NCBI GenBank assembly: GCA_039029535.1
Contig: JBCCFW010000063.1
Location: 1 to 36,341 of the forward strand
Origin: JBCCFW01 sp039029535
Lineage (GTDB): Bacteria > Acidobacteriota > JBCCFW01
Reading direction: 5' to 3'
Length of the DNA stretch: 36,341 bases
The notes under the pieces: model-generated
The model's input: the letters and a program-made list of their open reading frames with translations, nothing else
What the model was told of the DNA's origin: nothing
Database searches by the model: none
Shown: one piece after another, positions 7,597-16,373 of the stretch
Layout: each line of letters opens with the position of its first letter
Numbering within the stretch: position 1 is the first letter of the stretch
Position numbers and translations under genes: made by a program

Positions 7597-9804
7597 ATGG
7601 ACACGCGCGACATCCTCGAGCAGCTCTCGAAGCGTTGTACCGAGCGCTTCGAGTCCGAGAGCCTGGTGCTCTCCTTCCAGGAGTACCTCGCCGAGTTCCT
7701 GGAACGCCCCCGGCACCACGGCCGCATCGCCGCGCGCTACATCGCCGATTGCTTCGAGCACTTCGGCACCGAGGTCGTCGATGGCATCGGCGGTGAGGCG
7801 GTGCGCTTCAAGCTCTTCGATGCGCCCTTCGACGACGGTCGGGAACCCCTCATCGGGCAAGAGGAGATCCAGCGCGAGTTCTACCAGGCGCTGTGCAACT
7901 TCGCGCGCGATGGTCGAGCCGACCGACTCATCCTCCTCCATGGTCCCAACGGCTCGGCCAAGACGACCTTCTGCGAGCTCGTGTTCCGAGCGCTCGAGGC
8001 TTACTCGGAGACCACGGAGGGTTGTCTTCATCGCTTCTCGTGGATCTTCCCGAACCGGGAAGCCCAGGGTGGTCGGTTGGGTTTCTCCGACGAGCGTCGA
8101 CCGCGTGGTCGCGACCAGACCTACGCCTTCCTCGGTCAAGACGAGATCGCTGCCAAGATCGCCTGCGAGCTCAAGGACCCGCCGATCTACCTGCTGCCCT
8201 CGGACCTGCGTCGCGAGCTCTTCGAGGACCTGTTCGAGGACGAGGCCGATCGTCGCCAGCACGCTCATCTCATCGAGGGTGAGCTGTCGGCCAAGAGCAA
8301 GCGCATCTTCGACGGCCTGTTCAGCCTGTACCGGGGCGACCTGCAGCAGGTCCTGAAGCACGTGCAGGTCGAGCGCTTCTACATCTCGCAGCGCTATCGC
8401 AGCTCGGCCGTGCGCATCGCGCCGCAGACCCACGTCGACGCGAGCGAAGTGCAGGTCGTGGCCGACCGCAGCGTGCATGCCTTGCCACCGGCCTTCCACG
8501 ACGTGAACCTGTTCGTGCCGGTGGGCGATCTCGTCGACGGCAACCGGGGGATGATCGAGTTCTCCGACTTCCTCAAGCGTCCGATCGAGATGAACAAGTA
8601 CCTCCTCACGACCTGTGAGAAGGGCATCGTCATGCTGCCGACGTCCATCGCGCAGCTCGACGCGATCCTCGTGGCGACCAGCAACGAGAGTCACCTCGAC
8701 GAGCTCAAGACCACGCCGCTGTTCGCGTCCTTCAACGCGCGGATGGAGCTCGTCACCGTCCCGTACCTCTTGCAGATCAGCAAGGAGCGAGCGCTCCACG
8801 AGCGGCAGGTGCGCTCGGCAGACGTGAGCATCGATCCTCACGTGTTGGACCTCGCGGCGACCTGGGCCGTGTTGTGTCGGCTGCACCGGCCCGACCCGGA
8901 GAACCATCCTCCGGAGACGCGCGCGCTGGTCCGCGAGCTCGCTCCGATCGAGAAGGCGGTGCTCTACGACACCGGCGAAGCTCCCGAGCGCTTGGCTGCC
9001 GACGAGCGTCAGCTGCTCAAGGGCGCGGTGGGGATGCTGCGGGAGGAGTTCCGCGACCACATCCACTTCGAAGGTCGTTATGGGCCGTCGGCGCGGGAGA
9101 TGCGGCAGGTCCTCATGGACTGCGTGCACGATGCAGACACTTGTCTCACGCCGTCGTTGCTCTTCGAGCGGCTGCGGCGGATGACGAAGGACAAGACCCT
9201 GCACGACTTCCTACGGGTCGAGGCCGATGGTGGCTACCACGATCCGGACGGAGCCATCGACACCGTCGAGCAGATCTATCGTGAGCGGGTTCACGCCGAG
9301 CTTCGGGACGCCATGCAGCTCGTCCACCCCGACGAGTACGTCCGGATCTTCGAGCGTTACGTGCAGGAGCTGTCGGCGCTGAAGAAGAACGAACGCATCC
9401 AGGATCCCGTCACCGGGAAGGCGCGCGAGCCCGACCAGGGCTTCCTCGAAGACGTGGAGGCGATCGTCTCCGGCTCCGACGAGTCCGAGCGCTTCCGGGA
9501 GGCGGTGCTCGGCACCATCGGCGCCTTCCGCGTCGAGCACGCGGATTCCGAAGTGGAGCTCGCCGCGCTGTTCCCGAATGCCCTGCGGGCTCTTCAGGAC
9601 GACTACTTCGAGAAGAATCGTGCGGCCATGGAGGAGGTGCGCGACAACCTTCTCCTGCACGAGACCGACGATGCCGAGGACCTCGAGCCCGAGCTGCGCA
9701 AGCGGGTCGAGCGGACGATGGAGAACCTCAGGCAGGAACACGGCTACTGCCTGACCTGTGCCAAGGAAGCCGTGGCCTACCTCAGTCGCACCCAGCCCGG
9801 ATGA
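7597..9804 (+). CDS. prkA: PrkA-family serine protein kinase (AAA+)
   Basis: 735 residues. The N-terminal PrkA AAA domain contains the Walker A motif GPNGSAKTT (residues 116-124) and a well-kept core (VRFKLFDAPFDDGREPLIGQEEIQ), and a C-terminal PrkA domain completes the protein. Family members (YeaG in E. coli, PrkA in Bacillus) are linked to stationary phase, starvation and sporulation. Their ATPase/protease versus kinase nature is debated. It overlaps the Nudix gene by 4 bp (ATGA). The usual partners YeaH/DUF444 and SpoVR/YcgB are not adjacent. The length is somewhat greater than the approximately 640-residue enteric and Bacillus forms. Confidence 0.92.
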   Translation: MDTRDILEQLSKRCTERFESESLVLSFQEYLAEFLERPRHHGRIAARYIADCFEHFGTEVVDGIGGEAVRFKLFDAPFDDGREPLIGQEEIQREFYQALCNFARDGRADRLILLHGPNGSAKTTFCELVFRALEAYSETTEGCLHRFSWIFPNREAQGGRLGFSDERRPRGRDQTYAFLGQDEIAAKIACELKDPPIYLLPSDLRRELFEDLFEDEADRRQHAHLIEGELSAKSKRIFDGLFSLYRGDLQQVLKHVQVERFYISQRYRSSAVRIAPQTHVDASEVQVVADRSVHALPPAFHDVNLFVPVGDLVDGNRGMIEFSDFLKRPIEMNKYLLTTCEKGIVMLPTSIAQLDAILVATSNESHLDELKTTPLFASFNARMELVTVPYLLQISKERALHERQVRSADVSIDPHVLDLAATWAVLCRLHRPDPENHPPETRALVRELAPIEKAVLYDTGEAPERLAADERQLLKGAVGMLREEFRDHIHFEGRYGPSAREMRQVLMDCVHDADTCLTPSLLFERLRRMTKDKTLHDFLRVEADGGYHDPDGAIDTVEQIYRERVHAELRDAMQLVHPDEYVRIFERYVQELSALKKNERIQDPVTGKAREPDQGFLEDVEAIVSGSDESERFREAVLGTIGAFRVEHADSEVELAALFPNALRALQDDYFEKNRAAMEEVRDNLLLHETDDAEDLEPELRKRVERTMENLRQEHGYCLTCAKEAVAYLSRTQPG

Positions 9805-10376
9805 CCTTCACCTCCGAGGACCGCGCAGCGCTGACGGCGCTGCTGGAGGCGCATCACCCCGCGAGTGAGATCGAGGCCAGGCACCTCACGTCGATCCGGG
9901 AGTTCGTCGATCGCACGGACGACCCGTTCGATCGCGGCGTGGTGGAGGGGCATCTCACGGGCTCGGCTTTCGTGCTCGATTCCGACGAGCGGATGTTGCT
10001 CACGCATCATCGGAAGTTGGGGCTCTGGCTCAATCTCGGAGGTCACGCCGAGTCGGAGCGGCGGGCCGGCGCGGTGGCGATGAGAGAGGCGACGGAGGAG
10101 TCGAGATTGTCCGACCTCGTGTTCGACCCTCGGCTACTCGACGCGACCGGTGAGCCGCGTCTCCTCGACGTGGACGTCCACGCGATCCCCGAGCGCAAGG
10201 GCGAGCCGGAGCACTGGCACTTCGACCTGCGCTTCCTCATCCGAACGCTGAGCCCGGAGAGGGCCGTCGCCGACCCGAGTGAGAGCAAGGGGCTCGAGTG
10301 GCTCCCGCTCGACGCGGCGGTCGAGCGGGGTGACGGGAGCATGGGGCGGGGGATCGCTCGGATTCGTGCTCTGTAG
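9801..10376 (+). CDS. Nudix hydrolase with variant Nudix box
   Basis: 191 residues, translationally coupled to prkA. The core reads LLTHHRKLGLWLNLGGHAES followed by MREATEESRL. The catalytic RExxxEE part of the Nudix box (Gx5Ex7REUxEExGU) is intact. At the first Glu position of the box there is Arg when aligned on the second Gly of GGH, and the last Gly is Arg. Nudix enzymes cleave nucleoside diphosphates linked to another moiety; this one aligns best with the MutT-like GGHxE subgroup. The substrate is unknown. The N-terminal 45 residues precede the fold. The gene converges with the next one, 15 bp away. Confidence 0.85.
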   Translation: MTFTSEDRAALTALLEAHHPASEIEARHLTSIREFVDRTDDPFDRGVVEGHLTGSAFVLDSDERMLLTHHRKLGLWLNLGGHAESERRAGAVAMREATEESRLSDLVFDPRLLDATGEPRLLDVDVHAIPERKGEPEHWHFDLRFLIRTLSPERAVADPSESKGLEWLPLDAAVERGDGSMGRGIARIRAL

Positions 10377-10391
10377 CAAGACGCCAATGCG

Positions 10392-10979
10392 TCAGCTCAG
10401 TCGGATCCCATCCCCGCAGCGCGCTTCCAGGTTGGCGAGGCAGCGTTGACGCCAGTCGTCGTCAGTCGAGGAGCCCTGCTCCTCGTTGAGCCGGTTGGCC
10501 GTGGCGACCGCGGCCTCGAAGGCGGCAGCAGTGGCGGCGTCCGCGGGGATGGCGTTCATCCCCTCGCGGTCGATCTCCTCGAACTGCGCATCCCAGGGGC
10601 GGAAGATGAGGTTGTACTGCGGGTTGTCCGCGTCCTCATCCCAATCATCCATCTCTTCTTCGCTCGCATCGCGTCCGCCGAAGTGAGGGACGGGCGAACG
10701 CAGGGCAGTCCAGGCCATGTCGCCATCGGGTGAGAAGCGGATGACGACGAGCCCGGGGTCCCACTCGACGCACCAGTAGATCCGCTCTCCATCGAGCACG
10801 TAGCTCGACTTGGCGCCCGTCTGCAGGATCACCATCGGGCCGCTCGAGTAGTCCTCGTGGGGGAGCGGCTCGAGCAGTGGAGCGACGCGGTCCAGGTAGG
10901 CGGCGTCACTCTCGTCCACGGGCGCCTCGTGCAGGGTCGACGAGTCGTCGTCCCCGAACACGAAGAACAAGTACTTCAT
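10392..10979 (-). CDS. Hypothetical acidic protein
   Basis: 195 residues, family not recognised. The ATG at 10979 has GGAGGGAG about 6 nt upstream; an upstream in-frame start would overlap galU. The sequence begins MKYLFFVFGDDD, has a central beta-rich part (GPMVILQTGAKSSYVLDGER, IYWCVEWDPGLVVIRF) and is strongly acidic (ASEEEMDDWDEDADNP). It shows no signal peptide, membrane segment or metal motif. It lies 29 bp downstream of galU and is probably on the same transcript. Codon use looks like that of its neighbours, so I believe it is a real gene. Confidence 0.75.
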   Translation of the reverse strand: MKYLFFVFGDDDSSTLHEAPVDESDAAYLDRVAPLLEPLPHEDYSSGPMVILQTGAKSSYVLDGERIYWCVEWDPGLVVIRFSPDGDMAWTALRSPVPHFGGRDASEEEMDDWDEDADNPQYNLIFRPWDAQFEEIDREGMNAIPADAATAAAFEAAVATANRLNEEQGSSTDDDWRQRCLANLEARCGDGIRLS

Positions 10980-11008
10980 GTTGCTCCCTCCGAGATCGGC
11001 CAGCGGAC

Positions 11009-11875
11009 TCAGTCCGCGACCATCTCCTTCAGCCACGCCCTCAGCGACTCGCCCAGCTCCGGATCCTGCAAGCCCATGGTCACGTTCGCCTGGACGAAGC
11101 CCATGGGCTGACCGACGTCGAGTCGGGCGCCTTCGATGAAGCGGCCGTGCACCGGACGTTGCTGCGCGAGCTGACGGAGTGCGTCGGTGATCTGGATCTC
11201 GCCACCGGAGCCCGGCTCAGTCGCCGCGATGAGGTCGAAGACCTCCGGGCTCAGCACGTAGGGGCCGGTGATGGCCAGGTTCGAGGGGGCCTCCTCGACG
11301 GGGGGCTTCTCGACCATGTCGGTGATGCGGCGAGTGGTCTCGCCGTGCTCCTCCGCCGCGACGATGCCGTAGCGGAAGACGTCTTCCTTCGGAACTTCGA
11401 CGATGCCGATGACCGGTCCGTCGGTCGCCTCGGCGGCCTCGAGACACTGAGCCAGCGCCGGCTTCTCGCCGCAGACGAGCTCGTCCGGGAGGATGACGGC
11501 GAAGGGGGCGTCGCCCACGACCTGGCGTGCCTGCAGCACGGCGTGTCCGAGGCCGAGCGGCGCGTGTTGACGAACCGAGGCGACCTTGGCCAGGTTGCGA
11601 GTCTTGACCACCGCTTCGTGCAGGGCCGTCTTGCCCTTGCTCTCGAGGGTGCGCTCGAGCTCGGCGTTGCCATCGAAGTGATCCTCGATGGCCTGCTTGC
11701 CGGCCGAGTTCACGAAGATGATCTCCTCGATGCCGGACTCGACCGCCGACTCGACCACCCACTGCACCGCCGGCTTCGAGACCACCGGCACGAGCTCCTT
11801 GGGGATGGCCTTGGTGGCCGGCAACAGCCGGGTGCCGAGACCCGCCACGGGGATGACCGCCTTCTTGACCTTCAT
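11009..11875 (-). CDS. galU: UTP--glucose-1-phosphate uridylyltransferase
   Basis: 288 residues, normal for bacterial GalU. The N terminus carries the nucleotidyltransferase signature VIPVAGLGTRLLPATKAIPKEL with the following KPAVQWVVE, and the active-site region GLGHAVLQAR and the VEKPP sugar-binding motif are present. It makes UDP-glucose from UTP and glucose-1-phosphate for envelope polysaccharides, glycolipids and trehalose or glycogen-type sugars. The ATG at 11875 has GAGG about 8 nt upstream. It sits 46 bp behind the symporter gene and ahead of the unknown acidic protein. No sugar-pathway neighbours are present, so it looks like a housekeeping copy. Confidence 0.94.
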   Translation of the reverse strand: MKVKKAVIPVAGLGTRLLPATKAIPKELVPVVSKPAVQWVVESAVESGIEEIIFVNSAGKQAIEDHFDGNAELERTLESKGKTALHEAVVKTRNLAKVASVRQHAPLGLGHAVLQARQVVGDAPFAVILPDELVCGEKPALAQCLEAAEATDGPVIGIVEVPKEDVFRYGIVAAEEHGETTRRITDMVEKPPVEEAPSNLAITGPYVLSPEVFDLIAATEPGSGGEIQITDALRQLAQQRPVHGRFIEGARLDVGQPMGFVQANVTMGLQDPELGESLRAWLKEMVAD

Positions 11876-11921
11876 TGAACTGCCTCGTTGGTCTCGTGAC
11901 CGGGAACGGGATGCGATCGCG

Positions 11922-13247
<1,326 letters not shown>

Positions 13248-13297
13248 GCCGACCTCTCGTTCAGAGCGGGCGGCGGGGCGCAGGCTTGCTCACGCCA

Positions 13298-13326
13298 CCC
13301 GGTCGGGCCTGGTCCCCGCGACCGGG
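13298..13326 (-). terminator. Possible terminator after the carD-like gene
   Basis: A perfect 8-bp stem (CCCGGTCG at 13298-13305, CGACCGGG at 13319-13326) with a 13-nt loop starts 9 bp past the carD stop. There is no T-tract, so intrinsic termination is uncertain. It also sits in the leader of the symporter gene. Confidence 0.45.
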
Positions 13327-13335
13327 CCGTTCGCG

Positions 13336-14064
13336 TCACTTCTTGGCGGTCTTCTTCGCCGCCTTCTTGGCGACCTTCTTCGCTGCCTTCTTGGCGACCT
13401 TCTTGGCAGCCTTCTTCGCCGTCTTGGCGGCGGCCTTCTTGGTCGCCTTCTTGGCGGCCTTCGCGTCGTCGTCAGCTTCGTCTTCGGCCGCAGCGGCCTT
13501 GGTGGCGGTCTTCTTGGCGGCCTTCTTCGGCTCCTCTTCCTCGTCGTCGCCACGCATCTTCTTGACGAGGGTCTCGAGAGCCTTGTCGACCTTCTCCTCG
13601 ACCTTGTCCTCCTCGGAGTCGTCGGCGGCCGCCATCTCGGAGACCAGGAGGTAGCGGGCCCGCTCGAGCATCCGCTTTTCGCGGTCGGACAGGTCCTTCT
13701 GCTCGGAGAGGACCGTCAGGCTCTTGATGACGTCCGCCACGTCGCGGATGGAGCCCGTGCGCATCTTTTCGGCGTTCTCCTGGAAGCGCTCCTTCCAGTC
13801 GGTGCCGGTGGTGACGTCCGGGTCGCGGAGACGACGCATGAGGCGCTTGGCCTCCTTGTCGTCCATGACCTTGCGCATGCCGATCTCGTCGGCCTTGCCC
13901 AGGGGGATCATCACCTTGGTGTTGTTGGACGCGACGCGCAGGCAGTAGCACTCCTCCGTGTCCTCACCCACTGACACGGACTTGACTTCATAGATGAGGG
14001 CGACGCCGTGGTTGGGGTAGACGACCTTGTCTCCGACCTTGAAGCGTTCGGCCACGGTTGCCAT
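13336..14064 (-). CDS. CarD/CdnL-family RNA polymerase regulator with histone-H1-like tail
   Basis: 242 residues. Residues 1-165 are a full CdnL/CarD module: the N-terminal RNA-polymerase-interacting Tudor-like part (FKVGDKVVYPNHGVALIYEV, then VMIPLGKADEIGMRKVM) and the helical C-terminal part (DWKERFQENAEKMRTGS, DREKRMLERARYLLVSE). Such proteins bind the RNA polymerase beta subunit and stabilise open promoter complexes, often at rRNA promoters. After acidic stretches (SEEDKVEEK, DDEEEEP, EDEADDDAK) the last 65 or so residues are Lys/Ala-rich AAKK-type repeats like a histone H1 tail, expected to bind DNA. ATG at 14064 starts directly at the domain. The divergent DUF3857 gene lies 312 bp away. 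Confidence 0.93.
   Translation of the reverse strand: MATVAERFKVGDKVVYPNHGVALIYEVKSVSVGEDTEECYCLRVASNNTKVMIPLGKADEIGMRKVMDDKEAKRLMRRLRDPDVTTGTDWKERFQENAEKMRTGSIRDVADVIKSLTVLSEQKDLSDREKRMLERARYLLVSEMAAADDSEEDKVEEKVDKALETLVKKMRGDDEEEEPKKAAKKTATKAAAAEDEADDDAKAAKKATKKAAAKTAKKAAKKVAKKAAKKVAKKAAKKTAKK
13339..13475 (-). repeat. Tandem short repeats encoding the Lys/Ala tail of the CarD-like protein
   Basis: Degenerate 12-bp and 24-bp direct repeats (GCCTTCTTGGCG, GACCTTCTTGGC and relatives on the plus strand) encode successive KKAAKK and KKVAKK units. The copies are near identical at the DNA level, so unit number may vary between strains. Confidence 0.85.
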
Positions 14065-14376
14065 CCTGGAGTGACTCGTGGAGACCGGCGCCCGATGGGG
14101 CCCGGACCCTGGGGATCCCGCCGACATTGAGGTTGGGCGGGGCGTGCGAGGAGGGGGCGGTCGCTTGACCGCAGGTGAGCCGGCATCATGCCATGTCCCA
14201 TTCCGCCGCGCTAGGCGCCGAGAGCCCACGCAGAGGGCTCCGGGGACGGAATTTTCGGACTGGTTCCCTTCGCCCCGGTCGGTCTCACGAGGCCCTGTCT
14301 CTCGAGAGTCGCCCATCACCTGCGAGGTATGCTCCCGTCCGCGTCCTGTCCGTTTCCTTTTTCGAGGGAGGAACCC
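14065..14376. promoter_or_regulatory. 312-bp divergent intergenic region, carD-like / DUF3857
   Basis: No gene is supported here. On the plus strand TATGCT (14328-14333) is a fair -10 candidate for the downstream gene but has no clear -35. A 6-bp inverted repeat (GAGCCC 14222-14227, GGGCTC 14235-14240) lies mid-region. The DUF3857 gene has a strong GAGGGAGGAA ribosome site just before 14377, whereas the carD side has only a weak one. Beyond this I see nothing. Confidence 0.4.
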
Positions 14377-16359
14377 GTGCCCGACTTCGCCCGCCGTCTC
14401 GTTTCGCTCGCGCTCTTCACCGCTGCCGCCCTGCTCACCGGGCTGCCGGCCGAGGCCCAGAAGAAGCACGAGAAGGCCAGCCAGCTTCCCAGGGGCAAGG
14501 CCAAGGACTATCGCCTCCCTGCGGAGTACCTGCCCATCACCGAGGCCGAGCGCAAGCTGAGTTCGGTCCCCTTCGCGCCCGAGGCGTCGGCAGTGGTTCT
14601 CTTCGAGGGGAAGCAGGAAGTCTGGAACCCCAACTCGTTCAACCGTCACCTCTACCACCTCCGCACGAAGATCCTCACCGAGGCGGGTGTCGAGAAGTAC
14701 GGCGACTTCGAGCGCGTCTTCTACGGTGACTGGGAGATGAAGAGCGTCCAGGCCAGGACCGTGCTCCCGGACGGCACCGTCATCCCGGCAGAGGCCATTC
14801 AGCAGGAGTCCGGCGAGAAGTCCTCCGACGAGGTCCGGCAGGTCAAGGTCGTCTTCCCACGAGTGCAGGTCGGCGCGATCCTCGACGTGGTCATGGAGTA
14901 CGGCGAGCGAGGGGTCTACCCGGACCCCTTGGTCGTGCAGTGGAACATCCCGGTCATCGAGAGTCGTCTCGTGTTCCAGCCGCCGGGAATCGTCTCCTTC
15001 TTCTCCTTCCAGTACCCGTCCAACCTGCCCGACTTCGAGCAGGTCTGGTTCCCGGTCGGCAAGGAGCGGGGCTATGGCTACAAGTTCCGCAACGTGCCGG
15101 CCTTCCCCGATGAGGCCAACGCTCCACCGGATGGCGATCTCCGTCATCGGTTGATCTTCGTGTTGCGCTCGGTCGGCTCCATGAGCTTTGGCGAAGACTG
15201 GAAGAGCTACGTCACGCGCGAGCTGGCCGACTGGCGTGATTACTTCTCCAAGAGCAAGCGGGCGAAGCAGTTGGCCAAGCAACTCGCCGTGGGTGAAACG
15301 CCTCTCGCCAAGGCAGAAGCCATCCGTCAGGGCCTGCGTGAGCGCTTCGCGGTTCGTCGCACCTGGCACTGGGTGCATCGGAAGACGGCCGACGAGGCAC
15401 TTCAGATCGGTCACGGGACCAGCGCCGATCTCGCCGGCCTGACGATCGCCATGCTTCGGGCGGTGGGAGTGCGTGCTCAACCGGTCTACGTGAGGTCTCG
15501 CGATCTCGGCGGCATGGTCGGCGACATTCCCGTGCCGGTGCTCTTCTCCGACACGATCGTCCGCCTGCCGGGCGCCGGGGCTGGCGGCTCCGACGTCTAC
15601 TACAGCCCGGCCCATGATCTCCCGGCCGGTCGGACACCCCCACGCTACCGGGGCGTGGCAGCGTGCGTCGTGACGCCCGAGACGAAGGGGCTCACGTCCA
15701 TTCCCGACGTGACCGCCGACGAGAATCGCACCGTCTCACGTGCGGACCTGAAGCTCGCTCCCGACGGTGCGATCAGCGGGACCTTCCGTCGCGAGCTGCA
15801 CGGAGTCGTCGGAGACTACTACCGGATCTGGCTGGCCAACGCGGCCGAGCACGACCGCAAGGAGCTCATCGAGAAGCAACTGCGCACGCACCTGGAGTCT
15901 GCGACGGTCAGTGAGCTGGCCTGGAAGAACGTGAGCGACCACGCCAAGCCGCTCGTCTTGACCGGCAAGGTGTCGGCGCCGCGAGCGGCGACCCGGGCCG
16001 GCAAGCGTCTGCTCTTCAATCCGCGCATCTTCGATCGTGTCGACGCCAGCGAATGGGCGGCCGAGACGCGGGCCCTGCCGGTTCAATTCGACATGGCCTT
16101 CGAGGAGGACGAGACGGTCGTGGTCGAGTTCCCCGAGGGCACCTCGGACATCAAGCTTCCGAGCCGGGCCAAGCTCGATGCACCGGACGTCGGGCTGTAC
16201 CACTGCACCGTCGCAGGGGCCGGCATGACGGTGACCTCCACCCGTCGCTTCCGGATGGATGCCTACGGGTTCGGCACCGATCAGTACCCGGGGCTCCGTG
16301 GCTGGTTCAACCAGATGGCCGAGATCGACTCGGAGTCCATCGTCGCCACGGTGAACTGA
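14377..16359 (+). CDS. Secreted DUF3857/transglutaminase-like protein with lost catalytic triad
   Basis: 660 residues. GTG at 14377 follows a strong GAGGGAGGAA site and starts a signal peptide (about 1-28, ending near GLPAEAQ). A DUF3857 beta-domain (about 50-270) is followed by a transglutaminase-fold domain (about 290-440) and a C-terminal beta-rich part. The position of the catalytic Cys motif (HGDCK in the next gene) reads HGTSAD here (Ser349), the His position reads FSDTIV, and the Asp position reads YYSPAH. All three catalytic residues are therefore replaced. It probably binds peptides or a partner rather than acting as an enzyme. Its stop is 14 bp before the paralogous gene, in one operon. 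Confidence 0.85.
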   Translation: MPDFARRLVSLALFTAAALLTGLPAEAQKKHEKASQLPRGKAKDYRLPAEYLPITEAERKLSSVPFAPEASAVVLFEGKQEVWNPNSFNRHLYHLRTKILTEAGVEKYGDFERVFYGDWEMKSVQARTVLPDGTVIPAEAIQQESGEKSSDEVRQVKVVFPRVQVGAILDVVMEYGERGVYPDPLVVQWNIPVIESRLVFQPPGIVSFFSFQYPSNLPDFEQVWFPVGKERGYGYKFRNVPAFPDEANAPPDGDLRHRLIFVLRSVGSMSFGEDWKSYVTRELADWRDYFSKSKRAKQLAKQLAVGETPLAKAEAIRQGLRERFAVRRTWHWVHRKTADEALQIGHGTSADLAGLTIAMLRAVGVRAQPVYVRSRDLGGMVGDIPVPVLFSDTIVRLPGAGAGGSDVYYSPAHDLPAGRTPPRYRGVAACVVTPETKGLTSIPDVTADENRTVSRADLKLAPDGAISGTFRRELHGVVGDYYRIWLANAAEHDRKELIEKQLRTHLESATVSELAWKNVSDHAKPLVLTGKVSAPRAATRAGKRLLFNPRIFDRVDASEWAAETRALPVQFDMAFEEDETVVVEFPEGTSDIKLPSRAKLDAPDVGLYHCTVAGAGMTVTSTRRFRMDAYGFGTDQYPGLRGWFNQMAEIDSESIVATVN

Positions 16360-16373
16360 GGGGAGGCGTGATC

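Noticed and set aside
7528..9204. 558-codon antisense open frame across prkA
   Set aside because: High-GC coding DNA often leaves an open frame on the other strand. The translation is Arg/Glu/Val-rich without domain motifs, while the plus frame is a clear PrkA.
14165..14193. TTGACC followed by TCATGC as a sigma-70 promoter for the DUF3857 gene
   Set aside because: Spacing and the -10 match are poor and it lies more than 180 bp from the start. Not better than chance.
14065..15615. Long upstream extension of the CarD-like open frame
   Set aside because: The extension is the antisense of the DUF3857 gene. The CarD domain begins exactly at the ATG at 14064.
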